Shown here in pieces: positions 1-11,150 of a stretch of DNA of 64,000 bases. The translations under genes and the position numbers were made by a program. The first letter of the stretch is position 1. The number at the start of each line of letters is the position of its first letter. The stretch is from Prinsepia uniflora (taxonomy: Eukaryota; Streptophyta; Magnoliopsida; Rosales; Rosaceae), in assembly GCA_032719365.1 (NCBI GenBank), contig CM064872.1, positions 49,646,252 through 49,710,251 of the forward strand, in the 5' to 3' direction. The notes beneath the pieces are model-generated. The model was not told where the DNA came from and made no database searches. It was given only the letters and a program-made list of their open reading frames with translations.

Positions 1-264
1 AGCTAAAAAGTGAAGAATCTGTTACAATATCGGTAGTCATTTTCAAGCAGGTGTAACCAACCCCACGACTTCCTGACACATGAACCGAAGCAGAAAGGGC
101 GTGCCGAGAAGTGATTAGTCATTGAATACGACCTAAGACTCTGGTGCCCACAAATGTGGTAAAAATATTCGAGAACATTCTTGTTAGATTCTAAGGACGT
201 TGACATTTATTCCAATTATCTCCTATACCATTGTATGAATAAATGATCTTGATAGGTTGCAAAG
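1..264. other. Flank left of E1, nothing recognised
   Basis: No gene or repeat was recognised here. This is one side of the site into which element E1 inserted; the other side resumes at 9676. The short open frames carry no family motif. Confidence 0.5.
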
Positions 265-269
265 CTGCT

Positions 270-3200
270 TGACAGGACCCATCCCAACTGGACGTCAAAA
301 ACCGTGCCCGGTCCTACTCCCGTCTGACAAGTCAACTAAAGGTCCGAAACTCCCCTTCGCTGCTTGCCAGACAAGGGATGTTTGCGCGGATTTCTGCTGC
401 TGTCACTGCCTCACGATCAGTCCCAAACGTCGTACCACGGCCTGGAGGGTCACAAAACAGAAAAGGTGTGAGTGGACAAAAATGACCTCTTATAAAAACA
501 TTTATCAAAATACAATCTTACCCTCCAATTTTCACAAACTTGCATGCATATCGTAAAATATGAGTGACCGATAAAATCAAAACATATTTTCCCATGGTCC
601 ATAAAACTCATGTTCACCAAATCAGTTCATGTTATAAAACATCAAATCCCGGCTCTCAGGCCAAAACATGTGAAAACATAATCACTGGCCACAAAGACCA
701 AAAACTCGTAGTCCATACCAGTACGTCATCACAAATAACATCAATCAGCACTAATCACAAGTGCACAATAAATATATCAATCCAATCAATCCGCACTACT
801 CACAAGTGCATAATCAATCAAACTGCACTACTCACAAGTGCTGCACTACGCGTAGGCCAATATCTAGTCACTCTCTCGGGAACAGACACCTCTGGGCTCA
901 ACCCCCTCGGGCTCAGTCACCTCTGGGCGAACACATCCCCAGGCTCAGACACCTCCGAGTGGTACATTCAGGCTCAGTCTCATCCGAGAAGCTGACTACC
1001 ATAGGATCAACTCCCGATCCTACAATCACATCCCCCAAGCTCCGGTCGTCTGGGTAATCCCCTCAAGCACCGACCGTCTGGGAATATAACAATCACAATG
1101 AAAACCATCCCGGGAATTACATCCCAAAACATTTCAATCAAATCTTGACTTCATACCAAGTCAAGATCATCCCTGACTAGGTCTCAAACCCAAAATACCA
1201 TTTACACGTATTTCTTAAAAATCACCTTTTAATTCAATCAAATATTCCAGAAATCATCATTGACTCACCAACAAAGTCAAAATATCATTTTAGAAATCAT
1301 TTAAACTCCGGACCTAGCCCAAATCATCATCTGCACGTTCCTCGTAAAACGTGCCCGAAAGACTGATTAAAATAATCATAAAATACCAATAAATCATTAA
1401 TTTCACAATTTCACAAGTGACTCCAAATCCGAGTCAAAATCACTATTCACTTGGGTTCTCATGCCCAAAATAATATTATCACGCAAATCCATGCGTTGCA
1501 ACCTTCGTTGCCATTTTCACGTAAATCCACGAAATTGACCATGGACTCATTCCCGAGTCACCACATCATTCTTCAATCCATGACTCAATAATCCGAGTCC
1601 AATCATTATTTTCAATCAATTTTAATCCCAGACTCATAAACCAAGTCAAAACATCATTTTTACCAAATTTCGTAATTTTTCGAAAATCGCCCAAAATAAT
1701 AATATAATAATCATAAAACCAAGAAATTACCGGATTGAAACATAAATCATGCCCAAGCATATAAAATCATATAATAAGGCATTAGAAATCATATATGCAT
1801 GCATCACGGTTAGAAAACAAAGTCCACTCGCACACACCGTCCAAAACGGTCCGTTTCCAAGCTGCACGTTTTTCCGTAAAATCTGGAAATCACAACTCCT
1901 GCCCAAAATCATTTTAGAGGGTTACTAACATCTCAAAATACATCATATAATTTTCCCCAATTTTTCCGGGATTTAAATACGTATTTTTAACGTAATACAA
2001 AACTTCGGATACGCGGAACATTATCGAAACAATATCCGATTTCATCGAAACCAACGTTAAAATGTTCGTTACACTGAGAGGATCAAAAGTCATGTTGACC
2101 TCACCTTGAGACTAGGCCGGACGCGCCCTCACGCGCAACCGTGAGTGGCTGCGCGTGAAACCCACGCGCCAGCTACAGTGCTGTCGTCTCAACCCGTTTG
2201 TCTGTAAAACGGGTCATTTGACCCCCGAGGCGACCCGGTTAATTTCCTACCAATTCGACATTGTTTCCATAGATTGAACATTCAGTCAGTTTCGAATTAA
2301 GTTCAATTAATGATCTGTGGACTCAATTTCAAACAATCATACCTATAACACCACGATCACAGTTGATCATTCGAAGGTCCTCCGGCCATTGTTCATCATT
2401 CCAAAACCTTCACCGTCACACGATTTCCCTAAATTGATTCAACCAGCAGCATCAAGGGACTCAGGTAAGTATTTTCCCCAACTCAATTGCATCAAATCAT
2501 GGCTCAAACTCCACGACTCAAGTTCGACATTCCTCACGGTTACCAAACCCGTTCAGAGCCAATTGGGCATCAATTCACCTCGTTTTTTATCTGGTTCCAC
2601 TCGTATCAACCTCAGGAAGCTATTTCCAAGCTTCAAATCGATCATCACGGCTCAATTCATCCTAATCGAATTTCCCCCCTCAAAATTCGAAAATTCGAAT
2701 TTCCAAATTCAAGCCCTCTCTCTGTCCCTCGTGTTTCCTTGATGATTAAATCTCAACACCCTCTCAATTCCTCACACACTGGTTCAGAAATGGAAGGAAA
2801 TGGTGGACAATTTCAGGCTCTCTCATTCTCTGTGTTTTGCTTGCACACGGTAAGGAAACAGAAGAGGAATAATGGAAAATAAGAGGATAATTAATTAATT
2901 AAAAATAATAAAACATAATCATTTGGTCTCCCCCAAAATCATGGATCCATGTTTTGTGCCTGATTTTAAGGGATGAGTGACACTTGTCACTCATCCAAGT
3001 GTGTCCAGTCACCGGGTACTGTTCATATTAAAATATTATTTTATTCCCGGTTCGTTCGGTTAATCGAGCCTGATTCCGTGACCATAACTTCGTCGTCGAA
3101 TCTCCGATTTCGGCATGCCGCCTGTCGTTGGATTCGTATCGACGAGACCTACGTAACGATCCTTGGCCCTCATCCGTTGGAATTCCCGGTCAAAAAGTCA

Positions 3201-3506
3201 ACATTTGGCCCCTAATATGCCAAATTACCAAAATACCCCTCTACTTCCGAACACCATAACTTTCACCTCGAATGTCGGAATCGAACGTGCCACCTGTCTA
3301 TGAACTCGTGACGTCCCGAACTACATCACAGTCCCCGGTCAAAGTCCGTTTGACCACCCGAACTAAAAGTCAACATTTTACCCACGCTAGGGGCAAAACG
3401 GTCATTTTGCACGTTTCGTCCGATTTCACTCAACTAATCCCCGATTAGTCATTCTAATTCATAATTAATTAATATTCAATCCCGATATTCGGGACGGGTC
3501 ATTACA
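270..3506 (-). repeat. E1 3' LTR (3,237 bp)
   Basis: This is the downstream LTR of E1 in the element's minus-strand sense. It matches 6434-9670 base for base at a constant offset of 6,164 with about 39 substitutions. It contains a repetitive block at about 870-1080 built on CTCGGGCTCAG / CCTCTGGG variants, and a 26-bp palindrome at 2971-2996. Short open frames inside it have no recognisable domains and are treated as spurious. Confidence 0.95.
2971..2996. promoter_or_regulatory. Conserved 26-bp palindrome in E1 3' LTR
   Basis: Two 12-bp arms, GGATGAGTGACA and its reverse complement, are separated by 2 bp. The same 26-bp sequence, up to strand, recurs at 9135-9160, 26502-26527 and 35815-35840. 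A regulatory role is inferred from conservation only. Confidence 0.6.
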
Positions 3507-3519
3507 ACCTTCCCTCCTT
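3507..3519 (-). other. E1 polypurine tract
   Basis: In minus orientation this reads AAGGAGGGAAGGT, directly abutting the TG start of the 3' LTR. The same 13 bases precede the 3' LTR of E2 at 35457-35469, and a variant lies at 39002-39014. This is the expected plus-strand priming site of an LTR retrotransposon. Confidence 0.9.
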
Positions 3520-5534
3520 AAAGAATTTCGTCCCCGATAATCCAACTACTCGTATTCCACAACTACCTCGTGGAAAACAAATGGCCTCACATCACGTGTA
3601 CACATGTACACCCACTAGCCAACACAGAACTCGTCCGCACTGAGACGTCACATCACCGATGCACGTCGTACAATCTACACTCGACCACCCCCGAGTGAAA
3701 TTGATCACTAGAAATTGGCAATGTCACCATTAAGCTGACTCTTTCAGCTCGACGGCCCCACGTAATCACTAATGTGCCCTGACATCCGCTCTCATAGAGA
3801 GTCACCAAAACTCACTTGTCAGTCCATGCTGACACTACAAGTCAAACTGTCACCACCAAGCTTTACCACTCTAGTAAAGCGCCAATCAGTAACAAATCAG
3901 TGACAACACATCCTACTACCACGTCCGTCAATGTAGCATAAGATCAACATCATGATCTCCCCTCGCAGGGCAAACTCAATCCTGCGACAAATACCAACAG
4001 CAGTAACCACAATTGTCACCTCCTCAGCGATCCCAGATGCCGGTAAGGTCACGACAAGGTAACATCTCGCCGCAAAGCAACTTGCGGTCACACTAACCAC
4101 CAATTCACTCATCCTGAGTATACGCATACCGTCATCACACTCAAACAGACGGTGTAACTGGAACACATTGAACACCAGCCTAGCAGTGATCACACAACTC
4201 AACACTAGAGTTATACTAGCCAACCATGGCCAAGAGCACCTGCTCAAACAATCACTGAAATCATCAGAATCACTCTGCCCAGTGCATCGTGTTCAATGTC
4301 CAGTTCACGTTCATAACCAAAACCAATGGTATTGGAACTAAGCCAAGCACCAACACGTTTATCGACACATCACTGGTACATCCCATGTACCGTCACTAGG
4401 TATCAAGCACCCCAAACCATATATAAGGTACATACATCCATCCCTTGACCAGACTACAACCACCTAGGTCATAGCCAAACACGTTGCAATAATGGAGTCC
4501 ATTTTCCCAAACCAGCAAGAGACAAATCGATACTCCACGAATCAGCTAGTTCCAATTCCGAATTCGAATCCGCAATTTCGTAAGAAATCCCGAATCTAAA
4601 CCCATATATCACATTTTTAATTCATGTCCAAATCTGAATCCGAAATCATTATTCCGTAAGTTAGCATTTGGAATAATCATTCTGCACCCAAATCCAGTAT
4701 TCCACTTTCAAGTTCCAAAATCGAATCCTGAATCGTCACCCAGAAATTCGATTCCAAAACCCGAAATCTCGTTCATGTCCACTCGGACTCACCAAAACCG
4801 AACCTATCGGTTACCAGTTCAAGCGAGTAACACATTACTTCCGATTGACTTCATAAGGAAGCCAATCCCATCAGTCACTTCTCTAAGGCTGACCAAATTT
4901 GACCCCGTCGAAAACCTACTCGCTCGAGTAACATACCATAAGGGGCTCCACTTCGAAAAGAAGTTCAGTCTCATCATTTACGACTCACATACCGGAGTAA
5001 GAGTGATAAACTCTCTCCCCATCTGGATCATCGAAATCACGACCCAGATCCATCACGACGTTAGCTGACCATGAACATCACGATCCTAGATCGTCACAAT
5101 GCCCAATGTCCACGACATCACAAACCCGATCCACCTAGGATCCACACAGTTAACTACTAGGAACCATAGGGTCTTACACCCTCATCTAATTTGCGTACTG
5201 TCACAACGTTTGATAACCAACGCCCCCAATTAAACAGTTCAGTTAACGACGAGACACGCCGCGACTGTAGGTTCTCACTGATTACCTCGTATCTATCCTT
5301 GTCATCCCACCTAGGGAAAAACCAAGGATGATCCAAAACAATAACACCAATATTCATCCCCGGGTCAAGTTTATTCTGGGCCCAACACGCCCATCTACAA
5401 ACCAAACTGTTAACAAAAACAACCATTCGGACCCACACTAGTCCGACACATTCAAAACACATGATACAATATTACAACACAAATGGACAATACAAGCTAT
5501 TTACAAGGTATCACGAAAACATGTATCAATACCA
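3520..5534 (-). other. E1 internal non-coding 3' spacer
   Basis: This two-kilobase stretch lies between the broken gag and the polypurine tract. Its minus strand is related to the internal DNA of E2 around 33950-35456; both share a block ending in AGGGTGTAAGACCCTATG, at 5160-5180 and 34176-34194. No pol domain was seen in any frame. It is probably the 3' untranslated spacer of this family, brought next to gag by deletion of the whole pol region. Confidence 0.75.
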
Positions 5535-6389
5535 TTATTTTGACCTACGGTCAAGTCGATCGGGGCAGTTCCTTCGCAAATGTCCAAGTTTCCTACAAAA
5601 GTGACAAGTGGCAGTGCTGAGGCGACTTGCCCCACCACGCCGCTTACTCGTCGACTGGGTTGAAGCTCCACCCGAATGAACACCCTTCGAGGGTTGTGAT
5701 ACAAGAGTATGAAGGCTAACTCGCTTCGATGTTTCCTGACTTATCTATTCAGTATCCTGACGCTCTCGGCGTCGTCCAGAGCCCAAAGATTGTTCTAGCG
5801 CAGGTAAAATAGTAGCCTCCACTCGGATGGCAGCATCCTATAACTCCCTCAGGGTAGAATACGAGCCAACAGTTACAGCACCTCGTAACTCATTCCTCAA
5901 TCCCTGCTCAAACCTTCGACACTTATCCTCCTCAGTAGCCACATACAGAGGAGCGAAACTAGATAAGTGCAAAAATTGCTGTTCATAATCAACTACTGAC
6001 CGATTCCCTTGCTGCAATTGGAGAAACTCAACCTCCTTAGCGTTCCGAAATGAGCGAGGATAAAACTGATCCAAAAATCGCTCTCGGAATGCATCCCATG
6101 CCAAGGTACGGGCATCCCTGCCCGTCAACTGCAAACTATGCCACCACCTGTAAGCATAGCCATCCAAAAGAAAAGTGACTAAGGGCACCATGTCCTCCAG
6201 GGGACATATCATGACCTCAAAAATCCTTTCCAATTGAGTAAGCCAATCTTCGGCACCATCCGGTCCCGAATCACCACGAAACACAGTGGCTCCTAACCGT
6301 CGAGCTCGCTCAATATCTGGGCCTTTACTAACACTACTCTCGCCCCTCCCATCATCAGACTGTGTACGGGACGCACGACTCGGAGGCAT
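5535..6389 (-). pseudogene. Ty3/gypsy gag, disabled by two in-frame stops
   Basis: In intact elements gag forms the virus-like particle that packages element RNA. The frame starts with ATG at 6389, only 28 bp after the primer site. The capsid core (retrotransposon gag family) is clear over codons 45-160, with GAEDWLTQLERIFEVM, LLDGYAYRWWHSLQ, AWDAFRERFLDQFYPRSF and VVDYEQQFLHLSSF. A CCHC zinc knuckle, CHFCRKLGHLRRNC (C-x2-C-x4-H-x4-C), lies in the same frame at 5565-5606. The frame is interrupted by TAG at 5838-5840 (codon 184) and TAG at 5745-5747, and ends with TAA at 5535-5537. Two point nonsense mutations therefore split an otherwise collinear gag. No protease or pol frame follows. Confidence 0.92.
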
Positions 6390-6417
6390 GACGTATCAAC
6401 AGAAATCAAGAACCAAA

Positions 6418-6430
6418 TGCTCTGATACCA
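6418..6430 (-). other. E1 primer binding site (initiator tRNA-Met type)
   Basis: The minus strand reads TGGTATCAGAGCA three bases after the end of the 5' LTR at 6434. This is the standard plant primer site complementary to the 3' end of initiator tRNA-Met. Confidence 0.95.
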
Positions 6431-6433
6431 ATT

Positions 6434-9400
6434 TGACAGGACCCGTCCCAACTGGACGTCAAAAACCGTGCCCGGTCCTGCTCCCGTGTGACAAGTCAAC
6501 TAAAGGTCCGAAACTCCCCTTCGCTGCTTGCCAGACAAAGGATGTTTGCGCGGATTTCTGCTGCTGTCACTGCCTCACGATCAGTCCCGAACGTCGTACC
6601 ACGGCCTGGAGGGTCACAAAACAGAAAAGGTGTGAGTGGACAAAAATGACCTCTTATAAAAACATTTATCAAAATACAATCTTACCCTCCAGTTTTCAAA
6701 AACTTGCATGCATATCGTAAAATATGAGTGACCGATAAAATCAAAACATATTTTCCCATGGTCCATAAAACTCATGTTCACCAAATCAGTACATGTTATA
6801 AAACATCAAATCCCGGCTCTCAGGCCAAAACATGTGAAAACATAATCACTGGCCACAAAGACCAAAAACTCGTAGTCCATACCAGTACGTCATCACAAAT
6901 AACATCAATCAGCACTAATCACAAGTGCACAATAAATATATCAATCCAATCAATCCGCACTACTCACAAGTGCATAATCAATCAAACTGCACTACTCATA
7001 AGTGCTGCACTACGCGTAGGCCAATATCCAGTCACTCTCTCGGGAACAGACACCTCTGGGCTCAACCCCCTCGGGCTCAGTCACCTCTGGGCGAACACAT
7101 CCCCAGGCTCAGACACCTCCGAGTGGTACATCCAGGCTCAGTCTCATCCGAGAAGCTGACTACCATAGGATCAACTCCCGATCCTACAATCACATCCCCC
7201 AAGCTCCGGTCGTCTGGGTAATCCCCCCAAGCACCGACCCTCTGGGAATATAACAATCACAATGAAAACCATCCCGGGAATTACATCCCAAAACATTTCA
7301 ATCAAATCTTGACTTCATACCAAGTCAAGATCATCCCTGACTGGGTCTCAAACCCAAAATACCATTTACACGTATTTCTTAAAAATCACCTTTTAATTCA
7401 ATCAAATATTCCAGAAATCATCATTGACTCACCAACAAAGTCAAAATATCATTTTAGAAATCATTTAAACTCCGGGCCTAGCCCAAATCATCATCTGCAC
7501 GTTCCTCGTAAAACGTGCCCGAAAGACTGATTAAAATAATCATAAAATACCAATAAATCATTAATTTCACAATTTCACAAGTGACTCCAAATCCGAGTCA
7601 AAATCACTATTCACTTGGGTTCTCATGCCCAAAATAATATTATCACGCAAATCCATGTGTTGCAACCTCCGTTGCCATTTTCACGTAAATCCACGAAATT
7701 GACCATGGACTCATTCCCGAGTCACCACATCATTTTTCAATCCATGACTCAATAATCCGAGTCCAACCATTATTTTCAATCAATTTTAATCCCAGACTCA
7801 TAAACCAAGTCCAAACATCATTTTTACCAAATTTCGTAATTTTTCGAAAATCGCCCAAAATAATAATATAATAATCATAAAACCGAGAAATTACCGGATT
7901 GAAACATAAATCATGCCCAAGCATATAAAATCATATAATAAGGCATTAGAAATCATATATGCATGCATCACGGTTAGAAAACAAAGTCCACTCACACACA
8001 CCGTCCAAAACGGTCCGTTTCCGAGCTGCACGTTTTTCCGTAAAATCTGGAAATCACAACTCTTGCCCAAAATCATTTTAGAGGGTTACTAACATCTCAA
8101 AATACATCATATAATTTTCCCCAATTTTTCCGGGATTTAAATACGTATTTTTAACGTAATACAAAACTTCGGATACGCGGAACATTATCGAAACAATATC
8201 CGATTTCATCGAAACCAACGTTAAAATGTTCGTTACACTGAGAGGATCAAAAGTCATGTTGACCTCACCTTGAGACTAGGCTGGACGCGCCCTCACGCGC
8301 AACCGTGAGTGGCTGCCCGTGAAACCCACGCGCCAGCTACAGTGCTGTCGTCTCAACCCGTTTGTCTGTAAAACGGGTCATTTGACCCGCGAGGCGACCC
8401 GGTTAATTTCCTACCAATTCGACATTGTTTCCATAGATTGAACATTCAGTCAGTTTCAAATTAAGTTCAATTAATGATCTGTGGACTCAATTTCAAACAA
8501 TCATACCTATAACACCACGATCACAGTTGATCATTCGAAGGTCCTCCGGCCATTGTTCATCATTCCAAAACCTTCACCGTCACTCGATTTCCCTAAATTG
8601 ATTCAACCAGCAGCATCAAGGGACTCAGGTAAGTATTTTCCCCAACTCAATTGCATCAAATCATGGCTCAAACTCCACGACTCAAGTTCGACATTCCTCA
8701 CGGTTACCAAACCCGTTCAGAGCCAATTGGGCATCAATTCACCTCGTTTTTGATCTGGTTCCACTCGTATCAACCTCAAGAAGCTATTTCCAAGCTTCAA
8801 ATCGATCATCACGGCTCAATTCATCCTAATCGAATTTCCCCCCTCAAAATTCGAAAATTCGAATTTCCAAATTCAAGCCCTCTCTCTGTCCCTCGTGTTT
8901 CCTTGATGATTAAATCTCAACACCCTCTCAATTCCTCACACACTGGTTCAGAAATGGAAGGAAATGGTGGACAATTTCAGGCTCTCTCATTCTCTGTGTT
9001 TTGCTTGCACACGGTAAGGAAACAGAAGAGGAATAATGGAAAATAAGAGGATAATTAATTAATTAAAAATAATAAAACATAATCATTTGGTCTCCCCCAA
9101 AATCATGGATCCATGTTTTGTGCCTGATTTTAAGGGATGAGTGACACTTGTCACTCATCCAAGTGTGTCCAGTCACCGGGTACTGTTCATATTAAAATAT
9201 TATTTTATTCCCGGTTCGTTCGGTTAATCGAGCCCGATTCCGTGACCATAACTTCGTCGTCGAATCTCCAATTTCGGCATGCCGCCTGTCGTTGGATTCG
9301 TATCGACGAGACCTACGTAACGGTCCTTGGCCCTCGTCCGTTGGACTTCCCGGCCAAAAAGTCAACATTTGGCCCCTAATATGCCAAATTACCAAAATAC

Positions 9401-9670
9401 CCCTCTACTTCCAAACACCATAACTTTCACCTCGAATGTCGGAATCGAACGTGCCACCTGTCTATGAACTCGTGACGTCCCGAACTACATCACAGTCCCC
9501 GGTCAAAGTCCGTTTGACCACCCGAACTAAAAGTCAACATTTTACCCACGCTAGGGGCAAAACGGTCATTTTGCACGTTTCGTCCGATTTCACTCAACTA
9601 ATCCCCGATTAGTCATTCTAATTCATAATTAATTAATATTCAATCCTGATATTCGGGACGGGTCATTACA
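6434..9670 (-). repeat. E1 5' LTR (3,237 bp)
   Basis: This is the upstream LTR of E1 in its own orientation, the same length as 270-3506. Visible differences are single-base substitutions, most of them C/T or G/A transitions, as expected from decay of methylated DNA. It carries the 26-bp palindrome at 9135-9160. Transcription of the element would start inside this copy on the minus strand, but no TATA box was assigned. Confidence 0.95.
9135..9160. promoter_or_regulatory. Conserved 26-bp palindrome in E1 5' LTR
   Basis: Same sequence as 2971-2996, with 12-bp inverted arms around a 2-bp centre. It lies in the half of the LTR expected to hold U3 promoter sequence in the element's own orientation. 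Confidence 0.6.
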
Positions 9671-9675
9671 CTGCT

Positions 9676-10346
9676 AGAGTACTTCTTTCACCATACTCGC
9701 CCTCCAAATCAATGATGTTATTTTGGGTAAACGATCTAGTTTAAGGATAGATCTAGTAGTTTAGTACCCAAATAAAATGAGAGGTGAAGTCCGTAAAAAA
9801 AAGGCGCCCAGAACCGAGATTAAACAATTCTCAACGAAAATGCCCAAAATATGAAAAACTTTCTAAAAGTCAAGTTTCCCCAAAAGAGAAGGATTTCTCC
9901 ATAAAACAATGGTTAAAACTCAAGGATTTCAAAAATTCTTGTCCATATTATAAGACTATGTGAATTCCTGAAAAGGATAAGGAAAACCGTAGGTTAAAAT
10001 CGAGTGTGTGGGACATGGCACAAATGTCAAAACATGCAAATAAGTTAAGGAACTTAAAACATTTTACTAAATCGGCCAAGGGATAAAATTAAACAAAACT
10101 GAACTGTCGTCAAGAGTCAAAAGTGGTTATCGAGAGTAACTCAAAAATTGTGGTTTAAAAGAACTTTACGTAAAGGCAACAAATAGGGGAGTGTGATCCC
10201 TGATTGTATCGCGTATCGCCTCGTATCGCGTTCTCTTAAATTCACAAAACATTGTCCTCCAATAAGTTAACCATATGTAACAACAATAGTTGATTAAATA
10301 CTTGTTTTATGAGTCACGAATTGTGAAGACCCGTGCCTTGGGGGTA
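9676..10346. other. Flank right of E1, nothing recognised
   Basis: About 670 bp without a supported gene. A short repetitive phrase (TATCGCGTATCGCCTCGTATCGCG) occurs at about 10207-10230. It is probably older repeat DNA. Confidence 0.4.
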
Positions 10347-10605
10347 TGGTTAGAAATCCTACATCGCCTGAGGGATGTAGGGGATGCGCCTTATATGTGT
10401 GGGCGCACATCTATCCAACACGAGACTTTTTGGGAGCTCATTAGCTTTGGATTCCTGGGGAACTCCAAAGTTAAGCGAGTAGGGGCTGGTGTAATCCCAA
10501 GATCGGTGATCCACTGGGAAGTTGCACTTGAGCTCCCGGGAACAAAATCGTGAGGGCTGGGTCTAAAGCGAATAATATCCTATTGAAGAAGGTTGGGTCG
10601 TGACA
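10347..10605 (+). mobile_element. Solo Cassandra (TRIM) LTR
   Basis: Cassandra elements are miniature non-coding LTR retrotransposons whose LTRs contain a 5S rRNA-derived RNA polymerase III promoter. This 259-bp unit follows their layout: CCTACATCG near the start, CGCCTTATATGTG, a 5S-like core at 10432-10538, then AAAATCGTGAGGGC and a terminal GTCGTGACA. No primer site follows the LTR end and no second LTR is present, so it is a solo LTR. No target-site duplication was found, so the left boundary may be off by several bases. Confidence 0.87.
10432..10538 (+). ncRNA. 5S rRNA-like core of the Cassandra LTR
   Basis: The stretch matches plant 5S rRNA in order: GAACTCC, AGTTAAGCGAGT at 10469-10480 (A-box position) and GATCGGTGATCCACTGGGAAGT at 10501-10522 (C-box position). 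The first third and the intermediate element are strongly diverged, so this is not a functional ribosomal gene. Whether polymerase III still recognises it cannot be told from sequence alone. Confidence 0.82.
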
Positions 10606-10910
10606 CTAACCATCAAGCGTGATGGAAATATCCACTTCCTCATGGCCTATGCATCGACCATATGTAATCCAGCGTCCATTGCCTGCATGTTCAACTAGTT
10701 GGTTCACTCACCACCTAATTGGAAATGTTTTTATTGTAATCATCACTAAATAAATGTCGTACTGAAATAAAAACCGTTGGGTGTTATCTAACCTCAGTGG
10801 CCAAGTAGATTGGATGAAGGAGGGATGGTAGCTTGCTGCGGTCTACGTATTCGTATCCCGTTTGAACTAATATCTCACTATGTATTAAATAGAATCACAT
10901 TAATGTGTAG
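10606..10910. other. Unassigned DNA between Cassandra and the Athila/Tat-like element
   Basis: No gene or repeat was recognised. The downstream LTR remnant begins abruptly at about 10911, so this stretch may have replaced the missing start of that LTR. Confidence 0.4.
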
Positions 10911-11126
10911 TAGGATAGTTAATCGCGCAGGACATTAGAAACAATCAATTAACCCCTAATTTAATAATCAAAAGATAATCATGCTTAGGTACCCTCAATC
11001 CCTGGTTAAGAACGATCCCTACTTATCAATGCTATAATCTACAAAAAAGGATTAAATTTGCATATGTTTTTATTAAATGTTCATTGTAACTTTATGTTAA
11101 CTTTAATGCTCAACTTTAGCGTATCA
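10911..11126 (+). repeat. 5' LTR remnant of the Athila/Tat-like element
   Basis: It corresponds to about 16091-16288 of the 3' LTR with numerous substitutions and small indels. It ends in CA five bases before the primer site. The first ~950 bp of this LTR are missing. Confidence 0.8.
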
Positions 11127-11131
11127 ATTTT

Positions 11132-11150
11132 TGGCGCCGTTGCTGGAGAT
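11132..11150 (+). other. Primer binding site, tRNA-Asp type
   Basis: TGGCGCCGTTGCTGGAGAT closely matches the primer site of plant Athila/Tat retrotransposons, which prime from tRNA-Asp. Confidence 0.85.

Larger units (their letters stand above)
270..9670 (-). mobile_element. E1: complete but pol-less Ty3/gypsy LTR retrotransposon
   Basis: Read on the minus strand, the element runs LTR (6434-9670), primer site, broken gag, non-coding DNA, polypurine tract, LTR (270-3506). Both LTRs are exactly 3,237 bp and have the ends TGTAATGACC and CCTGTCA in minus orientation. The 5 bp CTGCT at 265-269 is repeated at 9671-9675, a perfect target-site duplication, so the boundaries are firm. The internal part is only 2,927 bp and contains a gag core and zinc knuckle. 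No protease, reverse transcriptase, RNase H or integrase motif was found, so the copy is non-autonomous. Roughly 39 substitutions and no indels separate the LTRs by eye (about 1.2%), implying recent insertion. Long LTRs and the tRNA-Met primer site suggest a Tekay/Del-like chromovirus relative, but with no integrase this is inference. Confidence 0.95.

Noticed and set aside
257..1057. Open frames of about 100-140 codons at 257-556, 564-995 and 761-1057, repeated at 6286-7221
   Set aside because: They lie inside the two LTR copies of E1, lack any domain and are duplicated only because the LTR is.
10432..10538. Possible genuine 5S rRNA gene
   Set aside because: Only the A-box and C-box parts match well, the start is diverged, and the flanks are those of a Cassandra LTR.
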